Below, piece after piece: positions 63,501 to 64,000 of a stretch of 64,000 bases of DNA. The first letter of the stretch is position 1, and the number at the start of each line of letters is the position of its first letter. Source of the stretch: Acanthosoma haemorrhoidale. Taxonomy: Eukaryota > Arthropoda > Insecta > Hemiptera > Acanthosomatidae. The notes beneath the pieces were generated by a model, which was given only the letters and a program-made list of their open reading frames with translations, ran no database searches and was not told the DNA's origin. A program made the position numbers and the translations under genes. Location of the stretch: NCBI GenBank assembly GCA_930367205.1, contig OV884011.1:166357226-166421225 (forward strand). Reading direction: 5' to 3'.

Positions 63501-64000
63501 GACAGCAAACTATCAGTCGATGAGGAAGCGAGAAAAATGTTAAAGAAAGCTAAAGTCGAAGACGATGAATACAAAAATACTACTGAGGAACATACATATT
63601 ACAGGTAAAACAATCGTTATTAACTTTTTTTTGTTTTATTACAATTACTAAACATCATTGCCTAATATAATAAAATCTATGTCATAGCTATCTTCTCTTG
63701 TAGAAAAGGTATTTTTATTTCAATTCTAATTGTCTTAAATAGATTAATTAAAAGTGAATTTGTTAAAGAAAAATATTCATTGGCATTGAACTAGAGCAGC
63801 TGATTTGACAATTTATTTGTATTTATGTTATTTTATGCATCGAATTATGCTGTTTACCTGTCAATAGAAAGTTTGGTGTACTTCATCATTGGGTAAAACT
63901 GTCACATAGGAATTTCTATTCATTTATTTTTCCAATACAACTCATTTTAAATAACTAAGTTATAATCTGGTATATATATAAATTTTTTTTTTCATTAGTA
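42579..64000 (+). CDS. brm: Brahma, SWI/SNF ATPase (5' part; 3' end beyond window)
   Basis: Brahma is the nuclear ATPase that drives the BAP/PBAP (SWI/SNF) remodelling complexes. Coding exons: 42579-42884, 55590-55763, 56202-56412, 57318-57624, 58877-59015, 59402-59563, 59745-59941, 60469-60616, 61257-61350, 61441-61590, 63469-63604, and the first two bases of the next at 63999. They join in phase to 674 codons plus two bases. Seen in order: Pro/Met/Gln-rich N-terminus (MASPSPQ from residue 8), QLQ domain (about 177-215, [20 protein letters not shown]), a second Pro-rich region, HSA domain (about 425-500, ending [15 protein letters not shown]), BRK domain (about 566-610, [20 protein letters not shown]), an acidic run, and [10 protein letters not shown] before the ATPase domain, which is outside. 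The start is the first ATG after the 42567 acceptor; Met8 is an alternative, and Drosophila Brm starts with a matching MASPSP. The 12.7-kb intron after the first coding exon contains IMPA. Confidence 0.96.
44347..44352 (-). terminator. Candidate IMPA polyadenylation signal
   Basis: AATAAA on the minus strand about 170 bases beyond the stop codon. Confidence 0.4.
44519..47459 (-). CDS. IMPA1: Inositol monophosphatase, nested in brm intron
   Basis: Hydrolyses myo-inositol monophosphates to free inositol in the cytosol, using Mg2+; the family is lithium-sensitive. Five exons on the minus strand, 47459-47394, 46037-45653, 45572-45467, 44876-44725 and 44628-44519, join in phase to 272 codons plus stop (human IMPA1 277). 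All introns are GT-AG; the last is only 96 bases. Metal-site residues are present: Glu71 in FIGEE, Asp88 and Asp91 in [12 protein letters not shown], and Asp217 in the second signature [17 protein letters not shown]. The N-terminus [17 protein letters not shown] and Asp42 ([10 protein letters not shown]) also fit. The protein ends KSKEKLN. It lies antisense within the first coding-region intron of brm. Paralogues are common in insects, so this is assigned to the IMPA1-like family rather than to a strict orthologue. Confidence 0.95.
47460..47600 (-). promoter_or_regulatory. Probable IMPA promoter
   Basis: Just upstream of the IMPA start codon a GC-rich patch contains TGACGTCA (47572-47579) overlapping the E-box CACGTG (47578-47583). 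The 13-base CGTGACGTCACGT is identical to the one at the probable brm promoter. The start codon itself lies in CAATGGCGGAAG, a YY1/ETS-like context. No TATA box is seen. The transcription start is inferred to lie between about 47460 and 47570. Confidence 0.5.
47601..48296. other. brm intron sequence, nothing recognised
   Basis: AT-rich, with a 12-base C run at 48192-48203. The minus-strand open frame 47522-47935 overlaps the probable IMPA promoter and resembles no family. Confidence 0.4.
48297..49220 (-). pseudogene. Tigger/pogo transposase remnant in brm intron
   Basis: A Tigger-type terminal sequence, CAGTACAACCTCGATTATCC, starts at 48297 next to TA. On the minus strand between about 49220 and 48700 lies the C-terminal half of a DDE_1 transposase: LLLENATSH (the second catalytic Asp is replaced by Glu), then [21 protein letters not shown] frameshift separates these two motifs near 49030, and a stop codon interrupts the region upstream near 49135. 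The opposite terminal repeat was not found, so the right limit is approximate. Confidence 0.8.
49221..52719. other. brm intron sequence, nothing recognised
   Basis: About 3.5 kb without recognisable exons or RNA genes. The longest open frame (50449-50805, minus, 118 codons) has no family resemblance and is probably chance. Confidence 0.45.
52720..52960 (-). repeat. tRNA-derived SINE, minus orientation
   Basis: On the minus strand an A-box AGGCTAGCTCGGTGAG (52900-52885) is followed by a B-box-like GGTTTGAGTCCTGA (52845-52832) and then 'tctttggctagtaattatta', the same downstream sentence as the SINE at 53200. It faces that copy. Confidence 0.7.
53090..53175 (-). repeat. SINE fragment, minus orientation
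   Basis: The stretch 'cagtataaatcctaggcaaagaatgaaat...aagattctaaccc' follows the 3' part of the neighbouring minus-strand SINE with many differences. It looks like an older fragment. Confidence 0.4.
53200..53395 (+). repeat. tRNA-derived SINE, plus orientation
   Basis: An A-box GGCTAGCTCAGTTGG at 53272-53286 and a degraded B-box near 53307-53318 are followed by 'tctttggctaatagttatta'. The sequence upstream of the A-box matches the copy near position 380. Confidence 0.7.
53396..55589. other. brm intron sequence, nothing recognised
   Basis: No exon or RNA gene recognised up to the acceptor of the second brm coding exon (55590). Contains a 10-base C run (54287-54296). Confidence 0.45.
57899..58030 (+). 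repeat. Direct repeat in brm intron, copy 1
   Basis: About 130 bases beginning 'actgtaccacaaac' and running through 'tctagtgaaatcttctat' to 'cactgtac' recur at 58522-58655 with about ten differences or small indels. Confidence 0.85.
58522..58655 (+). repeat. Direct repeat in brm intron, copy 2
   Basis: Same orientation as 57899-58030, about 620 bases downstream, in the intron before the brm exon at 58877. The spacing and similarity would fit a local duplication or the two ends of an inserted element. No coding sequence lies between them. Confidence 0.85.
59175..59325 (-). repeat. tRNA-derived SINE in brm intron
   Basis: On the minus strand 'TTAGCTCAGAATTAACGAG' (A-box-like, about 59311-59293) is followed by GGGTTCGAGTGCC (59226-59214), then 'ctcttggctaataaac', the downstream sentence shared with the 52.7- and 53.2-kb SINEs. 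Confidence 0.6.
62940..63020 (-). repeat. tRNA-like SINE head, minus orientation
   Basis: On the minus strand CGAGCTCAGATGAGA (63015-63001) resembles an A-box and GGTTGAGTCCTAGAG (about 62972-62958) a B-box. Confidence 0.5.
63055..63135 (+). repeat. tRNA-like SINE head, plus orientation
   Basis: AAGCTCAGATGAGAGAGC near 63062-63079 and B-box GGTTCGAATCT near 63107-63117. It faces the similar head at 62940-63020. No acceptor stem closes, so it is not a tRNA gene. Confidence 0.55.

Noticed and set aside
1..64000. CRISPR array, riboswitch or bacterial operon structures
   Set aside because: The window is eukaryotic with spliced genes; no regularly spaced repeat-spacer pattern was seen.

Overview
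This is nuclear DNA from an AT-rich, intron-rich insect genome. The evidence is the set of spliced animal genes with insect-type protein sequence (a Brahma N-terminus that closely follows the insect form), mariner, Tigger/pogo-like and Ty3/Gypsy elements, and several tRNA-derived SINE copies. The order is not certain; a hemipteroid insect is possible but not shown.

Layout. Positions 1-24,000 hold no host gene that I can recognise and are dominated by mobile DNA. They contain SINE heads, two LTR-like GC-rich blocks, a roughly 960-bp inverted repeat pair (7550-9353 and 11705-12663) whose left arm was hit by a small DD41D mariner and whose spacer holds a Tigger-like element, a second decayed mariner (DD34D), a small TA-flanked MITE family, and a 4.6-kb defective Ty3/Gypsy element on the minus strand (17041-21669). 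Positions 24,069-35,093 are a complete 18-exon SDAD1 (Sda1) gene on the plus strand, reconstructed with every exon junction in phase (724 codons plus stop). Positions 37,900-64,000 hold the 5' half of brahma (brm) on the plus strand: a probable non-coding first exon near 38.0 kb, then 11 coding exons from 42,579, running off the right end just before the ATPase domain. A complete five-exon inositol monophosphatase gene (44,519-47,459, minus strand) lies inside the 12.7-kb first coding-region intron of brm.

Functional picture. SDAD1 acts in 60S ribosome biogenesis and export, brm is the SWI/SNF chromatin-remodelling ATPase, and the monophosphatase makes free inositol. They share no pathway. 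The probable brm promoter and the region just upstream of the nested monophosphatase both carry the same 13-base palindrome-containing word CGTGACGTCACGT, a CRE-like element, which could indicate shared regulation.

The most informative structure outside the genes is the inverted repeat: its right arm preserves the empty site for the mariner sitting in the left arm. All exon models come from reading splice signals, reading frame and family resemblance by eye; no alignment or database search was run.
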